DNA of 64,000 nt from Bacteroidaceae bacterium (GTDB lineage Bacteria > Bacteroidota > Bacteroidia > Bacteroidales > Bacteroidaceae), in contig JAEEZS010000019.1 in assembly GCA_016291905.1 (NCBI GenBank), positions 1-64,000 on the forward strand, written 5' to 3'. Positions within the stretch are counted from its first letter, which is position 1. Every line of letters starts with the position of its first letter. Positions 9,113 through 17,410 of this stretch are shown in pieces. A program made the position numbers and the translations under genes. The notes under the pieces are model-generated. The model had not been told where the DNA came from and made no database searches. It was given only the letters and a program-made list of their open reading frames with translations.

Positions 9113-10582
9113 TCATTTATCGGGCTCTTCAAGCTCTTCCTTACGCCAGTTGACAAGAAAGACTTTGTGCGTGGCACGGGTAAAGGCGGTATATAGCCAA
9201 CGGTAATATTGGATGTCGCAGACAGCCTCGGGAGGCAGCCACCCTTGGTCAATGAAGATGGTATCCCACTGTCCGCCCTGCGCTTTGTGGCAAGTAACCG
9301 CGTAAGCATGCTTGATCTGCAGTGCATTGTAATGGATGTCTTCACGCAGTTTTTTGTAACGTTCGGTCTTGTTGGGAATGTCGGCATAGTCTTCCATCAC
9401 GGCATCGAAGAGTCGTTCGCTTTCTTCCTTGGTCAACGACGGGGATTCGGAGGTGAGAGTGTCTAGTAATACAGTCGCTTCCAATTCATAGTCATCGTAG
9501 TCGGGGAGGGTGAGCAGGACGTCAGCAAAACGGAAACCATAGAGCTCCCGTGTTTTCCGAATCCTTCGGACAACAGCCATATCGCCGTTTGCAAGGAAGG
9601 TGGGGACAGTAGTCTCTTCCCCTGCAGCTTTTTCCTTTATCCAATAATAGTTGTTCTTTACTATCATGATACGGTCGCCCGAGCAGAGTTCCTCTTCACG
9701 ATACAGGATGGTGGCACGGATGCCGCGGTTGTAAATGATGGCGTTTTTGTTTGAACGGCAGATGACCATGGTTTCGTCTTCGCCGACATTCCGATAGCTG
9801 TCAAAGATTTTTTCAATCAAATCAGATCCACTGATTGGCTCCACGTCGGGCATACTGCGGAGGCGGAGAGGTGTCGTCAGTCTTACATTGGATGCCTGCT
9901 GACGTTTGTCGGCTAATTGGCTGATGCGATGTCGTATAGAGGTGGCGTTCTCCAAGATGCCCGACATCTCATCCTGACGCATGACACGTGTCAATTCCAT
10001 GGTTTTGACGTGGGTGTCATATAAGCTCAGACGTTGTGGCGAGAGAGCGGGACTCTCATCCAGCCCGACAGGAGGCAACTGCGCCGTGTCGCCTAACAGC
10101 AGAAGACGACAACCCTCTCCTGAGTAGACAAAGCGGAAAAGATCGTCCAACAGACGCCCGCTGCCGAAAGTAGAACCGATGTTGTCGTCTCCAATCATCG
10201 ATGCTTCGTCCACGATGAATAGGGTGTCGCGTGCCAGGTTGGGGGCAAGGGAGAAAGAGGTGTCGTCCGTCAGACTCTTCTGCCGATAGATGCGCCGGTG
10301 AATGGTGTAAGCCGGATGCCCGCTATAAAGGGCGAATACTTTCGCTGCTCTTCCCGTCGGGGCCATCAGTACCACCCGCTGTTTTAGCGCATCAAGTGTC
10401 TTTACCAGTGCCGCCACCAAAGAAGTTTTACCTGTGCCCGCAAATCCTCGAAGCAGAAAAACCTCGGAAGTCTCCTTTGAAAGGATGAATTCCGACAACT
10501 GATGAATAACTTCAGATTGCTCAAATGTCGGTTCAAAGCCGAATTTTGCCCGAATTTGGTCTGCTATGAAGTTATTTATCAT
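9113..10582 (-). CDS. RecD-like ATP-dependent helicase (SF1B)
   Basis: This 489-residue DNA helicase has Walker A GFAGTGKTS (46-54), the APTGRAA motif Ia at about 74-80, Walker B VDEAS (124-128) and the C-terminal UvrD_C_2 signature YAVTCHKAQGGQWD. The following YTAFTRATHKV region supplies motif VI. It lacks the long N-terminal domains of RecD2, so it is a short RecD/Dda-type enzyme common in Bacteroidetes. A role in DNA repair or replication restart is likely. Confidence 0.9.
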   Translation of the reverse strand: MINNFIADQIRAKFGFEPTFEQSEVIHQLSEFILSKETSEVFLLRGFAGTGKTSLVAALVKTLDALKQRVVLMAPTGRAAKVFALYSGHPAYTIHRRIYRQKSLTDDTSFSLAPNLARDTLFIVDEASMIGDDNIGSTFGSGRLLDDLFRFVYSGEGCRLLLLGDTAQLPPVGLDESPALSPQRLSLYDTHVKTMELTRVMRQDEMSGILENATSIRHRISQLADKRQQASNVRLTTPLRLRSMPDVEPISGSDLIEKIFDSYRNVGEDETMVICRSNKNAIIYNRGIRATILYREEELCSGDRIMIVKNNYYWIKEKAAGEETTVPTFLANGDMAVVRRIRKTRELYGFRFADVLLTLPDYDDYELEATVLLDTLTSESPSLTKEESERLFDAVMEDYADIPNKTERYKKLREDIHYNALQIKHAYAVTCHKAQGGQWDTIFIDQGWLPPEAVCDIQYYRWLYTAFTRATHKVFLVNWRKEELEEPDK

Positions 10583-10633
10583 AAACTTTGAAAGTTTTTT
10601 TCAAAAACATTATTCTTTTTCAAACAAAAGTCT

Positions 10634-10641
10634 TAATTTTG
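10634..10641 (+). promoter_or_regulatory. Candidate -7 element for the 10677 gene
   Basis: TAATTTTG matches TAnnTTTG 36 nt before the chosen ATG. No convincing -33 box was found. Confidence 0.45.
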
Positions 10642-10676
10642 CGGCTACAAAAGTAAACAATAAAAAAATAATAACA

Positions 10677-11417
10677 ATGAAAAAAGTCTTAAACGTGCTT
10701 TTGGCACTTTGTGTAGTGGGTCTTGCTTACATCTGCGTAGGCAGTATTATGGGTACTATTAACTTCGACAAGGTTCGTAAGGCTCGTGAAAAAGAGATTA
10801 TCGCACGCCTTATCGACATCCGTTCGGCTCAGGTGGAGTTCCGTAACCAGAATGGCGGTCAGTACACCGATAGTTTTGATGAACTGATTAATTTCGTTAA
10901 GACAGGTAGCGTCCCCTTTGTGAAGAAGGTGGGTGAACTGACGGATGTTCAGCTGGAGAATGGCTGGACGGAGAGAAAAGTTACCTCTATGATTGAGGAT
11001 GCCCGTAAGGCTACCAAGCCTGCTGTGGCAAAGAAGATATGGCAGGAACTTGTCGATGCCGGTTTTGTCACCCTCGCTGCCGATGGTACTCCCACGCTGC
11101 TCTATAGCCGTGACACCTCTTGGGTAGCTGTGCTTGACACGCTTTATCCGAAAGGCTTCAATGCCGACTCGCTCCGCTATGTGCCTTTCGGCAATGGCGC
11201 TCAGTTTGAGATGGCAGTGGGTTGCGACTCCAGCAACAAGTCTGGCACCAAGATTTACCTCTTCGAGGCGAAGACTCCCTACGAGGTTTATCTGGATGGC
11301 GTCAACAAGACCGAATTGGCCAACATCATTGACGACCAGGTAAAGCTGGGCCGTTATCCTGGCCTGAAGGTCGGAGATGTTGAGATTGGTAACAACAACG
11401 CTGGTAACTGGGAGTAA
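10677..11417 (+). CDS. Conserved membrane-anchored protein of unknown function
   Basis: The ATG at 10677 begins a lysine-rich N-terminus with one hydrophobic segment (about residues 5-27). A start further upstream would run through the promoter region. The remaining 246-residue protein is soluble and probably periplasmic: RSAQVEFRNQNGGQYT near the anchor is reminiscent of pseudopilin-like proteins, followed by no recognised domain. It is followed by DUF3822 and rsmD in the same direction. Confidence 0.75.
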   Translation: MKKVLNVLLALCVVGLAYICVGSIMGTINFDKVRKAREKEIIARLIDIRSAQVEFRNQNGGQYTDSFDELINFVKTGSVPFVKKVGELTDVQLENGWTERKVTSMIEDARKATKPAVAKKIWQELVDAGFVTLAADGTPTLLYSRDTSWVAVLDTLYPKGFNADSLRYVPFGNGAQFEMAVGCDSSNKSGTKIYLFEAKTPYEVYLDGVNKTELANIIDDQVKLGRYPGLKVGDVEIGNNNAGNWE

Positions 11418-12177
11418 TCATCCGTCCGTGGTTGACTACGTCCACGCCGAACAATACACATTGTCCATCCGCGTGAGTGCGGATGGATTTTGTTTTGCCG
11501 CTCATCATCCTGAACGGACTGATGAGTTTGCCTACATGCCCTATGAAGTCGATCCGTTGCTGCCAGTTGTTGTCAATTTGAAAAAGGCGAAGGAGACGTT
11601 GCCGATGCTTCAGCACCGGTATGGCGTAGTTCAGATGCTCCTTGCCGACGCTCCTTGTCAGGTAGTGCCGGAAGAGTATGCGGAAGTTCAGGGCATCGGT
11701 GAACGGATTGTCCGCTTGTCGGAGTACGCATTGGCTTTGCGCTTTCAGGCTGATACGATGTTGATGAAATGGGCTGAGGAGGCATTCCCTGGTCTGCACA
11801 TATTCCCAGGGCTTTTTCTTGTGCTTCGCTTCGCCCTTCAGCGGAACGATATCACCCTTTGCCATCTGCATGGTAGGCGAATGGATATGATTTGCGTGCG
11901 TGGCGGACGACTTCTGTTCGTCAACACATTCGACAGCGATACCGCGGCCAATGCTCTCTATTATCTGCTGGGTACGTGGCAGACGCTGGGCCTCTCGCAA
12001 CAGGACGATGTGCTGACGATAGTCGGACGCTCTTCTTGTCGGCGCGAGTTTGCTGCCAAAGCAAGCCGCTTCATCCGTCATGTGGTCGAACCGAATCCCG
12101 CCGAGCTCTTTCATACTACGGAGCTCGCTCGTCTTTCTGCTGTTCCCTTTGATGTGCAGACGTTAGTAAACGGATAG
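11377..12177 (+). CDS. DUF3822 family protein
   Basis: The protein has about 266 residues, with the features I associate with Bacteroidetes DUF3822 proteins next to rsmD (an ASKHA/PilM-like fold has been proposed). The ATG at 11377 overlaps the previous gene by 41 nt. An in-frame GTG at 11428, just after the previous stop, would give a shorter and perhaps truer N-terminus (VVDYVHAEQYTLSIRV). No catalytic motifs stand out. It ends 2 nt before rsmD, so the two are surely co-transcribed. Confidence 0.75.
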   Translation: MLRLVTTTLVTGSNHPSVVDYVHAEQYTLSIRVSADGFCFAAHHPERTDEFAYMPYEVDPLLPVVVNLKKAKETLPMLQHRYGVVQMLLADAPCQVVPEEYAEVQGIGERIVRLSEYALALRFQADTMLMKWAEEAFPGLHIFPGLFLVLRFALQRNDITLCHLHGRRMDMICVRGGRLLFVNTFDSDTAANALYYLLGTWQTLGLSQQDDVLTIVGRSSCRREFAAKASRFIRHVVEPNPAELFHTTELARLSAVPFDVQTLVNG

Positions 12178-12179
12178 TC

Positions 12180-12758
12180 ATGAGAGTGATTGCCGGCAAG
12201 TACCGCCACCGTCGGTTCGATGTCCCCAAAACCTTCAAGGCTCGTCCCACTACCGACTTTGCAAAGGAAAACCTTTTCAATGTTCTCTCCAACTATGTGG
12301 ACTTCGAGGAAGTCCACACGGCACTCGACCTTTTTGCCGGTACGGGTAGTATCAGCCTCGAACTTCTCTCCCGTGGTTGCGGGCGAGTGGTGTCGGTGGA
12401 GAAGGACTACGCCCATTATTTATATATTAATAAGGTAAAGCACGAGTTGGGCGATGATGCCTGGCAGCCTGTCAAGGCGGATGTTTTTGCTTTCCTCGGA
12501 CGCACCACTGAGCGCTACGACCTCATCTTTGCCGACCCTCCCTATGCCTTGGAACGTTTGGCTGAGCTGCCCGACCTCATTATGGATGGCACTCTGCTGG
12601 CTCCGGGGGGAATCTTTATTTTGGAGCATGGTGCTGACCATGACTTCTCTGCGCACCCTCGATTCCTCCAGATGCGCAGCTATGGTAGTGTCCATTTCTC
12701 GTTATTTACTCCTGCTGATTCGGAATCTCCGTCTTCTCTACCATCAGCACCTCTGTAA
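12180..12758 (+). CDS. rsmD: 16S rRNA (guanine(966)-N(2))-methyltransferase
   Basis: RsmD uses S-adenosylmethionine to methylate G966 of 16S rRNA in the assembling small subunit. The N-terminal MRVIAGKYRHRRF is the family hallmark, the SAM-binding motif DLFAGTGSISLE lies at 50-61 and the catalytic DPPY at 119-122. The length of 192 residues is normal. Its last 53 nt overlap the end of the convergent tilS gene. Confidence 0.95.
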   Translation: MRVIAGKYRHRRFDVPKTFKARPTTDFAKENLFNVLSNYVDFEEVHTALDLFAGTGSISLELLSRGCGRVVSVEKDYAHYLYINKVKHELGDDAWQPVKADVFAFLGRTTERYDLIFADPPYALERLAELPDLIMDGTLLAPGGIFILEHGADHDFSAHPRFLQMRSYGSVHFSLFTPADSESPSSLPSAPL

Positions 12759-13914
12759 CCGTGGGGGAGATGCGGAAGCGTTCGTCGCTGCGGACACCTA
12801 CCACCCAGGCTATTTCGTCGCCCACGCAGAGCACCATTTGGCTTTCGCGTTCGGCACGGCTCAGATGAGCGTCGGTGAGGAGGTCGCTGACAAGTTTTTT
12901 TCGTCCACCCATACCAAAGGGGCAGAAACGGTCGCCCTCGCGCCAACGCCGTAGGGTGAGGGAAGCCGTGAGGCTGTGCACGTCAAGATAGAGTACATCG
13001 TTTGAATGGCGGAGATTTCCCTGTTCCACTTTTTCTATACTGAATCGCAGGCTGGGTATGGCGGCCTGCAAAGCCGATACGGAACGGGGAATAAGCGTGG
13101 AACGGTGGTTGCAAAGGGCTTCCAAAAGGTTTTGACTCTGTGTGCTGTTGTAGCCGTGCGGGGCAAGGTAACGGTAGAGTAAGGTGGCAGCTGCCTCGTC
13201 GGTAGCCTGCTCGTCCAGAAGGTTTGCTGTGCCGCGCAGGTTGCGGGCAGTGGTAAGGATGCTCTGCAAAGCCGCGGGATTCAATTCCTCCATCAGGGGA
13301 AGCAGGCGGTGGCGGATGCGGTTGCGGGCATAGTCATCGGTGTCGTTTGTGCTGTCATCCACCCACGTCTGTCCGAGGGCTGAAAGATAGCTGAGGATGT
13401 CGCTGCGTGTCACCTCCAACAGCGGACGGACGACAAAACCGTTGTGGGGCTTGATGCCCGTCAGCCCGTCGATGCCCGTGCCGCGCAGGAGATTTAGCAG
13501 AATAGTCTCTGCGCTGTCCTCGGCATGATGGCCGACGGCAATAGCGTCCAGCCCGTGCTGTTTGCGGAGATGCTCGAAGGCCTCGTAACGCTGCTCGCGT
13601 GCTGCCATCTCGATGGAGATTTTCCGCTCCGAGGCATACGCCTGTGTGTCGAAGTCCACCACATCAAGCTCCACGTTCAGTCCTTGGCAGAGCTGGCGGA
13701 CAAACGCTTCGTCGCGCTGGCTCTCTTCGCTCCGCAGATGGAAGTTACAGTGCACCGCACGGCAGGCATAGCCCAAGCCCGTCAGCACACGCAGCAAGGC
13801 CACGCTGTCGGCTCCGCCGCTCACGCACACCAGCACGTGGCTTGTTTCTTCCAACAGCCCTTGCCGACGGATGAAATCCCCGACGCGATGCTCAAAGTCT
13901 TTTCCCTGTTTCAC
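12706..13914 (-). CDS. tilS: tRNA(Ile)-lysidine synthetase
   Basis: TilS attaches lysine to C34 of the tRNA-Ile with CAU anticodon, changing its identity from Met to Ile, and is essential in most bacteria. The PP-loop SGGADS is at 32-37 and GHHAEDSAETILLNLLRG carries the family HxxxD...ET motif. The C-terminal TilS_C region follows (WREGDRFCPFGM, KKLVSDLL). The 402-residue length is typical for Bacteroidetes. It converges on rsmD with overlapping ends. Confidence 0.95.
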   Translation of the reverse strand: MKQGKDFEHRVGDFIRRQGLLEETSHVLVCVSGGADSVALLRVLTGLGYACRAVHCNFHLRSEESQRDEAFVRQLCQGLNVELDVVDFDTQAYASERKISIEMAAREQRYEAFEHLRKQHGLDAIAVGHHAEDSAETILLNLLRGTGIDGLTGIKPHNGFVVRPLLEVTRSDILSYLSALGQTWVDDSTNDTDDYARNRIRHRLLPLMEELNPAALQSILTTARNLRGTANLLDEQATDEAAATLLYRYLAPHGYNSTQSQNLLEALCNHRSTLIPRSVSALQAAIPSLRFSIEKVEQGNLRHSNDVLYLDVHSLTASLTLRRWREGDRFCPFGMGGRKKLVSDLLTDAHLSRAERESQMVLCVGDEIAWVVGVRSDERFRISPTVTEVLMVEKTEIPNQQE

Positions 13915-13977
13915 GCGGCGAAGTTAGTGCTTTTTCGGGAAAAATCGATGCTAAGACGAAAAAAAGTCGCTACGACT

Positions 13978-14008
13978 GTTGTAAGTTCGGATTTTTGTTG
14001 TACCTTTG
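13978..14008 (+). promoter_or_regulatory. Promoter of tRNA-Cys
   Basis: GTTG (13978-13981), 19 nt, TACCTTTG (14001-14008). The -7 box is a full consensus match, 17 nt before the mature tRNA. Confidence 0.75.
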
Positions 14009-14025
14009 CCCCGCAATACGCTCTT

Positions 14026-14096
14026 GGTGAGTTGGCCGAGCGGTTAGGCAACGGTCTGCAAAACCGTGTACAGCAGTTCGATTCTGCTACTCACCT
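14026..14096 (+). tRNA. tRNA-Cys (anticodon GCA)
   Basis: A 71-nt cloverleaf. The acceptor stem is GGTGAGT with ACTCACC, the anticodon arm reads CGGT-CTGCAAA-ACCG with GCA, and the T-arm AGCAG-TTCGATT-CTGCT spans 14072-14088. The discriminator base is T (U) at 14096, as expected for tRNA-Cys, and CCA is not encoded. The prophage att core lies in its 3' end and leaves the tRNA intact. Confidence 0.97.
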
Positions 14097-14097
14097 C
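14085..14097. other. attL core
   Basis: TGCTACTCACCTC, overlapping the T-stem, acceptor stem and discriminator of tRNA-Cys plus one base, is repeated exactly at 61902-61914. Integration at this end restores a whole tRNA. Confidence 0.9.
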
Positions 14098-14109
14098 TTA
14101 TTAACATTT

Positions 14110-14139
14110 GGCAGCCATCCCGGTTTCGGGGTGGCTGTC
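14110..14139 (+). terminator. Hairpin just inside attL
   Basis: GGCAGCCATCCC (14110-14121) and GGGGTGGCTGTC (14128-14139) pair at all 12 positions, two of them as G-U, around a 6-nt loop. It follows tRNA-Cys by 13 nt. It may replace the native tRNA terminator, which integration has moved to 61924. There is no T-run, so a role as an att-region structure is also possible. Confidence 0.5.
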
Positions 14140-14226
14140 GGTGGTTATAAGAGGATGAACGAGTTAGGTAGGTACGCTATCTGGAGTACTTCCGTACTTT
14201 TGAACGAATGTTGTAGACCGTTTGTA

Positions 14227-14249
14227 GATTTGAAACCATGATTTGAAAC
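14227..14249 (+). repeat. Direct repeat before the integrase, candidate arm-type site
   Basis: GATTTGAAAC occurs at 14227-14236 and 14240-14249, 13 bp apart, between attL and the integrase start. Such short direct repeats near att sites are often bound by the N-terminal domain of tyrosine integrases. Confidence 0.4.
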
Positions 14250-14265
14250 AAAAACAGACCGCAAT

Positions 14266-15426
14266 ATGAACACGAATTTCTATCTGAGAACATCCACCAA
14301 GGACAGCACTAAAGGCTACGTCTGGTACTCATTCTATGTTAACCGCGAGAAAATCCATGAATCCACCCGGCTCCCCTTGGACGTGAAAGACTGGGATGAA
14401 AAGAGGTCGCGTGTTAAAAAGGGTGCCGAGGGTGCCGACGACAAGAACCTGATTATTGAAAGCATCGCCGCGCGAATCACGGACGTCGACGTGCGCTTCA
14501 GGCTGAGGAACCGCAAGCCAACGAAGGAGAGCTTCCTTAGGGCTATGCGCCGACCGTGCGACTTCGACAGCTTCTTTTCTTTTGTTGACTATATTCGCAA
14601 AAAGGATGTAAGGCTCGGCGAGAGCACAAAGAAGACGGAAGGCATAGTGATAACAAAACTCAAAAAGTTCCGCCCGGGACTGAGCATCGAAGAGATCGAC
14701 CGCCAGTTCCTCGACGAGTTCCTGGCATGGCTGATGAAGGACAGGGCGAACAACCTGAACACGGCACACAAGAACATCTGCGTGCTGAAGAAATATGTGC
14801 TGGCTGCCAAACGGGACGGATACATCGACAAAGACCCCTTCGAAGGATGGAGAATGCCAAGGACGTCGCCGTCGGTGGTCTTCCTGACCGAGGAAGAACT
14901 GACAAGGCTGGTCAATATCTATAAGGCAGGAAGCTGCGACTACATTCATCATCGCTCATTGGAGGTATTTCTCTTCCTCTGCTTCTCCAGCCTGCATATT
15001 GGGGATGCACGAGGACTGAAGATGGAACAGTACGGCGAGAGCTGTTTCACCTACTTCCGAAAGAAGCTGGAGACACGCAAACCGGAGCCGATCATCGTCC
15101 CCATCAGCGAGCCTATGCGCTCCATCACAGTCAACATGGTTGGTGTGAGGAAGTGCGGACCTGTCATCGTGGGCGCCCCGTCAGACCAGTGTATGAACCG
15201 CTGTCTGAAGGATATCGCCGCGGATGCCAGGATATATAAGAACATCTCGCTGAAGGTGGGAAGACATACGTTCGCAACCATCTTCCTCCGACGTACACAC
15301 GACCTTCTTTCCCTTAAGAGCATACTCGGACACTCCGACATCAAGGACACCTTGGTCTATGCACACGTCATGGACGAGGATAAGCGCGAGGGCGTGCGTG
15401 CAGCGTTCGGAAATTTTACGGTATAG
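14266..15426 (+). CDS. int: Phage tyrosine-type site-specific integrase
   Basis: The 386-residue recombinase probably catalyses recombination between phage attP and the tRNA-Cys attB. An arm-binding N-terminal domain (1-100) precedes the SAM-like core-binding domain (about 100-195) and the catalytic domain (200-386). RHTFAT (R333, H334), LGH (H356) and the nucleophile in TLVYAHV (Y365) are clear. At the usual first catalytic Arg the sequence reads SSLHIGDARGLK (H244), and the box II His is Lys (K330). Loss of the first Arg is known in IntDOT-type Bacteroidetes integrases, so activity is still plausible. It reads away from attL. Confidence 0.92.
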   Translation: MNTNFYLRTSTKDSTKGYVWYSFYVNREKIHESTRLPLDVKDWDEKRSRVKKGAEGADDKNLIIESIAARITDVDVRFRLRNRKPTKESFLRAMRRPCDFDSFFSFVDYIRKKDVRLGESTKKTEGIVITKLKKFRPGLSIEEIDRQFLDEFLAWLMKDRANNLNTAHKNICVLKKYVLAAKRDGYIDKDPFEGWRMPRTSPSVVFLTEEELTRLVNIYKAGSCDYIHHRSLEVFLFLCFSSLHIGDARGLKMEQYGESCFTYFRKKLETRKPEPIIVPISEPMRSITVNMVGVRKCGPVIVGAPSDQCMNRCLKDIAADARIYKNISLKVGRHTFATIFLRRTHDLLSLKSILGHSDIKDTLVYAHVMDEDKREGVRAAFGNFTV

Positions 15427-15434
15427 AATGAGGG

Positions 15435-15962
15435 CTACACAATCTTTATGTAAATCTTCTTGCCGGCATCGCGGGCAGGAATGAGGTGCTGATCCATCAA
15501 CTTAAAGTAATAGTATTGTGACTGAGACACGCGACCGACACTGTTATTGTCGCCTGGCAGGAGACAGCCTTCGGTGTCTGCAGCCGTGTTACCCGGATGG
15601 ATGAGCACGCCATCAAAGCTGGGAACGTCCAGCAGACGCGGGACGATGCCACTATACTTAGACGCCCACGAACGCGTACGGAACTTGGGTGAGACAGTGC
15701 GCATGTCTATCTCATACTGACCGTAGGGGATGGCCGTCTGGCCCTTGATTTTCGTCTCGCCGTTGTCGAAGTGGCCGTTCTCATTCAGGTCCCGGACCTT
15801 GTCTTCAAGGATGTCGCAGAAATAGCGGCCATCGACATAGAGGCGTCCGATGGTGTACTTGTCCTCCAGGGCTACACGTTTTAGGAGGAGAATCTTCTGG
15901 CCGGACTGACCAATCATGTCAGGCAGGCTGGCCACTTGGGGAGCGAACGGGGATTTCATCAA
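15435..15962 (-). CDS. DUF5675-like protein, candidate endolysin or cell-wall enzyme
   Basis: The 175-residue protein ends the late transcription unit, 9 nt from the integrase stop on the opposite strand. The repeated layout KRVALEDKYTIGRLYVDG..F..ILEDKVRDL and IHPGN....EGCLLPG matches what I know as DUF5675. H122 and C133 in the HPG...GC arrangement recall L,D-transpeptidase-like cysteine enzymes, so an activity on peptidoglycan is conceivable. No other muramidase or amidase is visible in the prophage, which makes this the best endolysin candidate. The activity is inferred. Confidence 0.7.
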   Translation of the reverse strand: MMKSPFAPQVASLPDMIGQSGQKILLLKRVALEDKYTIGRLYVDGRYFCDILEDKVRDLNENGHFDNGETKIKGQTAIPYGQYEIDMRTVSPKFRTRSWASKYSGIVPRLLDVPSFDGVLIHPGNTAADTEGCLLPGDNNSVGRVSQSQYYYFKLMDQHLIPARDAGKKIYIKIV

Positions 15963-16036
15963 TAGTTAGTATGACGGAACGGAATGCTTCTTCCCCGACT
16001 AAATAAGCCAGGGAAGAAGCTGACGAAGGTTTTGGC

Positions 16037-16510
16037 TTATTCCTCCTCAGGGGCTTTCCAAAGGAGACCGAACAGAAGCTCTTCCACATCGCCGCTGAAG
16101 ACGTCAAACTTCTTGTTGCCAATCTCCACAGCTCTGTTCTCGTTCTGAAGCACCACCCACTCTTCGTAAGTAAGCGGTATCTTCACGTCGAAAGTGACAT
16201 CCTCGTCGTAGAGCTCTTTCTTCTGAGCGATCAGGTTCTTCAGCTTCTCGTTCATGGATTCGAACTCCTTCTTCTCCTCGTCGGAACGCTTTTCCAGCTG
16301 ACGGAGTTCAAGCATTCTGGCATCAAACGCCATCGGGTCTTCAATGCCACACTCTTTTACGAGGTCGGATTCTGCCTCCTGCAAAGCCAAAAACGCTTTA
16401 CGAAGCTGGCTCTTGAACTTGAAGACCTTGTAGCCGTCGCCACCTAACTCATGCTGTGTGGCACTCAGGACACCAGCATTTACCAATGTAATAACATCTG
16501 ATTTTTTCAT
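16037..16510 (-). CDS. Phage protein of unknown function with coiled coil
   Basis: The 157-residue protein carries a charged helical stretch (about 55-105, KRSDEEKKEFESMNEKLKNL) likely to form a coiled coil. A compact C-terminal part (TYEEWVVLQNENRAVEIGNKKFD) follows. No family is recognised. Its place between the glycosyltransferase and the lysin candidate at the end of the tail block suggests a late function. Confidence 0.7.
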   Translation of the reverse strand: MKKSDVITLVNAGVLSATQHELGGDGYKVFKFKSQLRKAFLALQEAESDLVKECGIEDPMAFDARMLELRQLEKRSDEEKKEFESMNEKLKNLIAQKKELYDEDVTFDVKIPLTYEEWVVLQNENRAVEIGNKKFDVFSGDVEELLFGLLWKAPEEE

Positions 16511-16558
16511 TTTGTTTTGAATTTTGGTTAATAAGTATGTCGTTAAACACTTCTATAT

Positions 16559-17407
16559 TCAACTCTCTGCGAACTGTCTAAGTTCCTCCCACTCCTTGGC
16601 GTATGACGCCATCGTTTCTGCCGTAGGATTGCACGCCGCTATACTTTTCAGGCCTGTTTTGTACGCTGTTTCAAAGTCGTATATCTGCAGGTAACGCGGA
16701 TCATGCTCGGCGAAGAACCTCACCAGGTCCGTTACGCAAAGCGTCCTGTACAGCATCTCCTTCAGACGGTCAGCTGTATGGGTGAGTGATTCGGGATTGT
16801 ACGAATAGTGATACCCGCAATGTATCACAAAACAGTTCTTGTTTGCCCACCATAGGAGCATGACGCACGTCTGGACGTCTTCAATATATCTTCTGTCCGG
16901 ATATTCCACCTTGTCATATAGTTCTCTTCTGACGAGACGACCATTAAGGAACAGCGTGACCTTACCGAAATACCGAAGGATTTTTTCATCGCCGGCCACG
17001 GTGCCATCCCCGTAAGAGGCCTCACAAATACCGCCATTATCTGCATGGATGCTTACGCCACCTGTCACCATATCCGCGTCATCGGCCATTGCCCTCTTCG
17101 CGAGAGCTTCCACATAATCAGGCTCCAGCCAGTCATCGCCATCGAGCAGCAAGATATAATCGCCAGATGCAGCCTTGATACCTCTGCGGCGAGATAGCCC
17201 GGCTCCGCCGTTCTCCCCGTTAAGGAGCACCTTCAGTTGTGGGTACTTGTCTTTCAGTGCCCACAGTACGCCGAGGGTGAGGTCCGTCGATTTGTCCTCA
17301 ACGACAATTACCTCAATATCCTTCCACGTCTGCTTCATGGTGCTCTCGACGGCACGCCACAGCGTCCGCTCCTTGTTATAGGCCGTGATGACGACAGATA
17401 TCTTCAT
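16559..17407 (-). CDS. Family 2 glycosyltransferase (GT-A fold), phage-borne
   Basis: It transfers a sugar from a nucleotide-sugar donor. The 282-residue protein opens with ISVVITAYNKERTLWRAVES, the usual GT2 N-terminus, and has ENGGAGLSRRRGI and the metal-binding LLLDGDDW (D89-D92). There is no membrane segment, so it is cytosolic. It is embedded at the end of the fibre block, 3 nt from the next upstream gene, and is presumably expressed late. Likely targets are the host surface polysaccharide (excluding other phages) or the phage's own fibres, and neither can be chosen from sequence. Confidence 0.88.
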   Translation of the reverse strand: MKISVVITAYNKERTLWRAVESTMKQTWKDIEVIVVEDKSTDLTLGVLWALKDKYPQLKVLLNGENGGAGLSRRRGIKAASGDYILLLDGDDWLEPDYVEALAKRAMADDADMVTGGVSIHADNGGICEASYGDGTVAGDEKILRYFGKVTLFLNGRLVRRELYDKVEYPDRRYIEDVQTCVMLLWWANKNCFVIHCGYHYSYNPESLTHTADRLKEMLYRTLCVTDLVRFFAEHDPRYLQIYDFETAYKTGLKSIAACNPTAETMASYAKEWEELRQFAES

Positions 17408-17410
17408 CGC

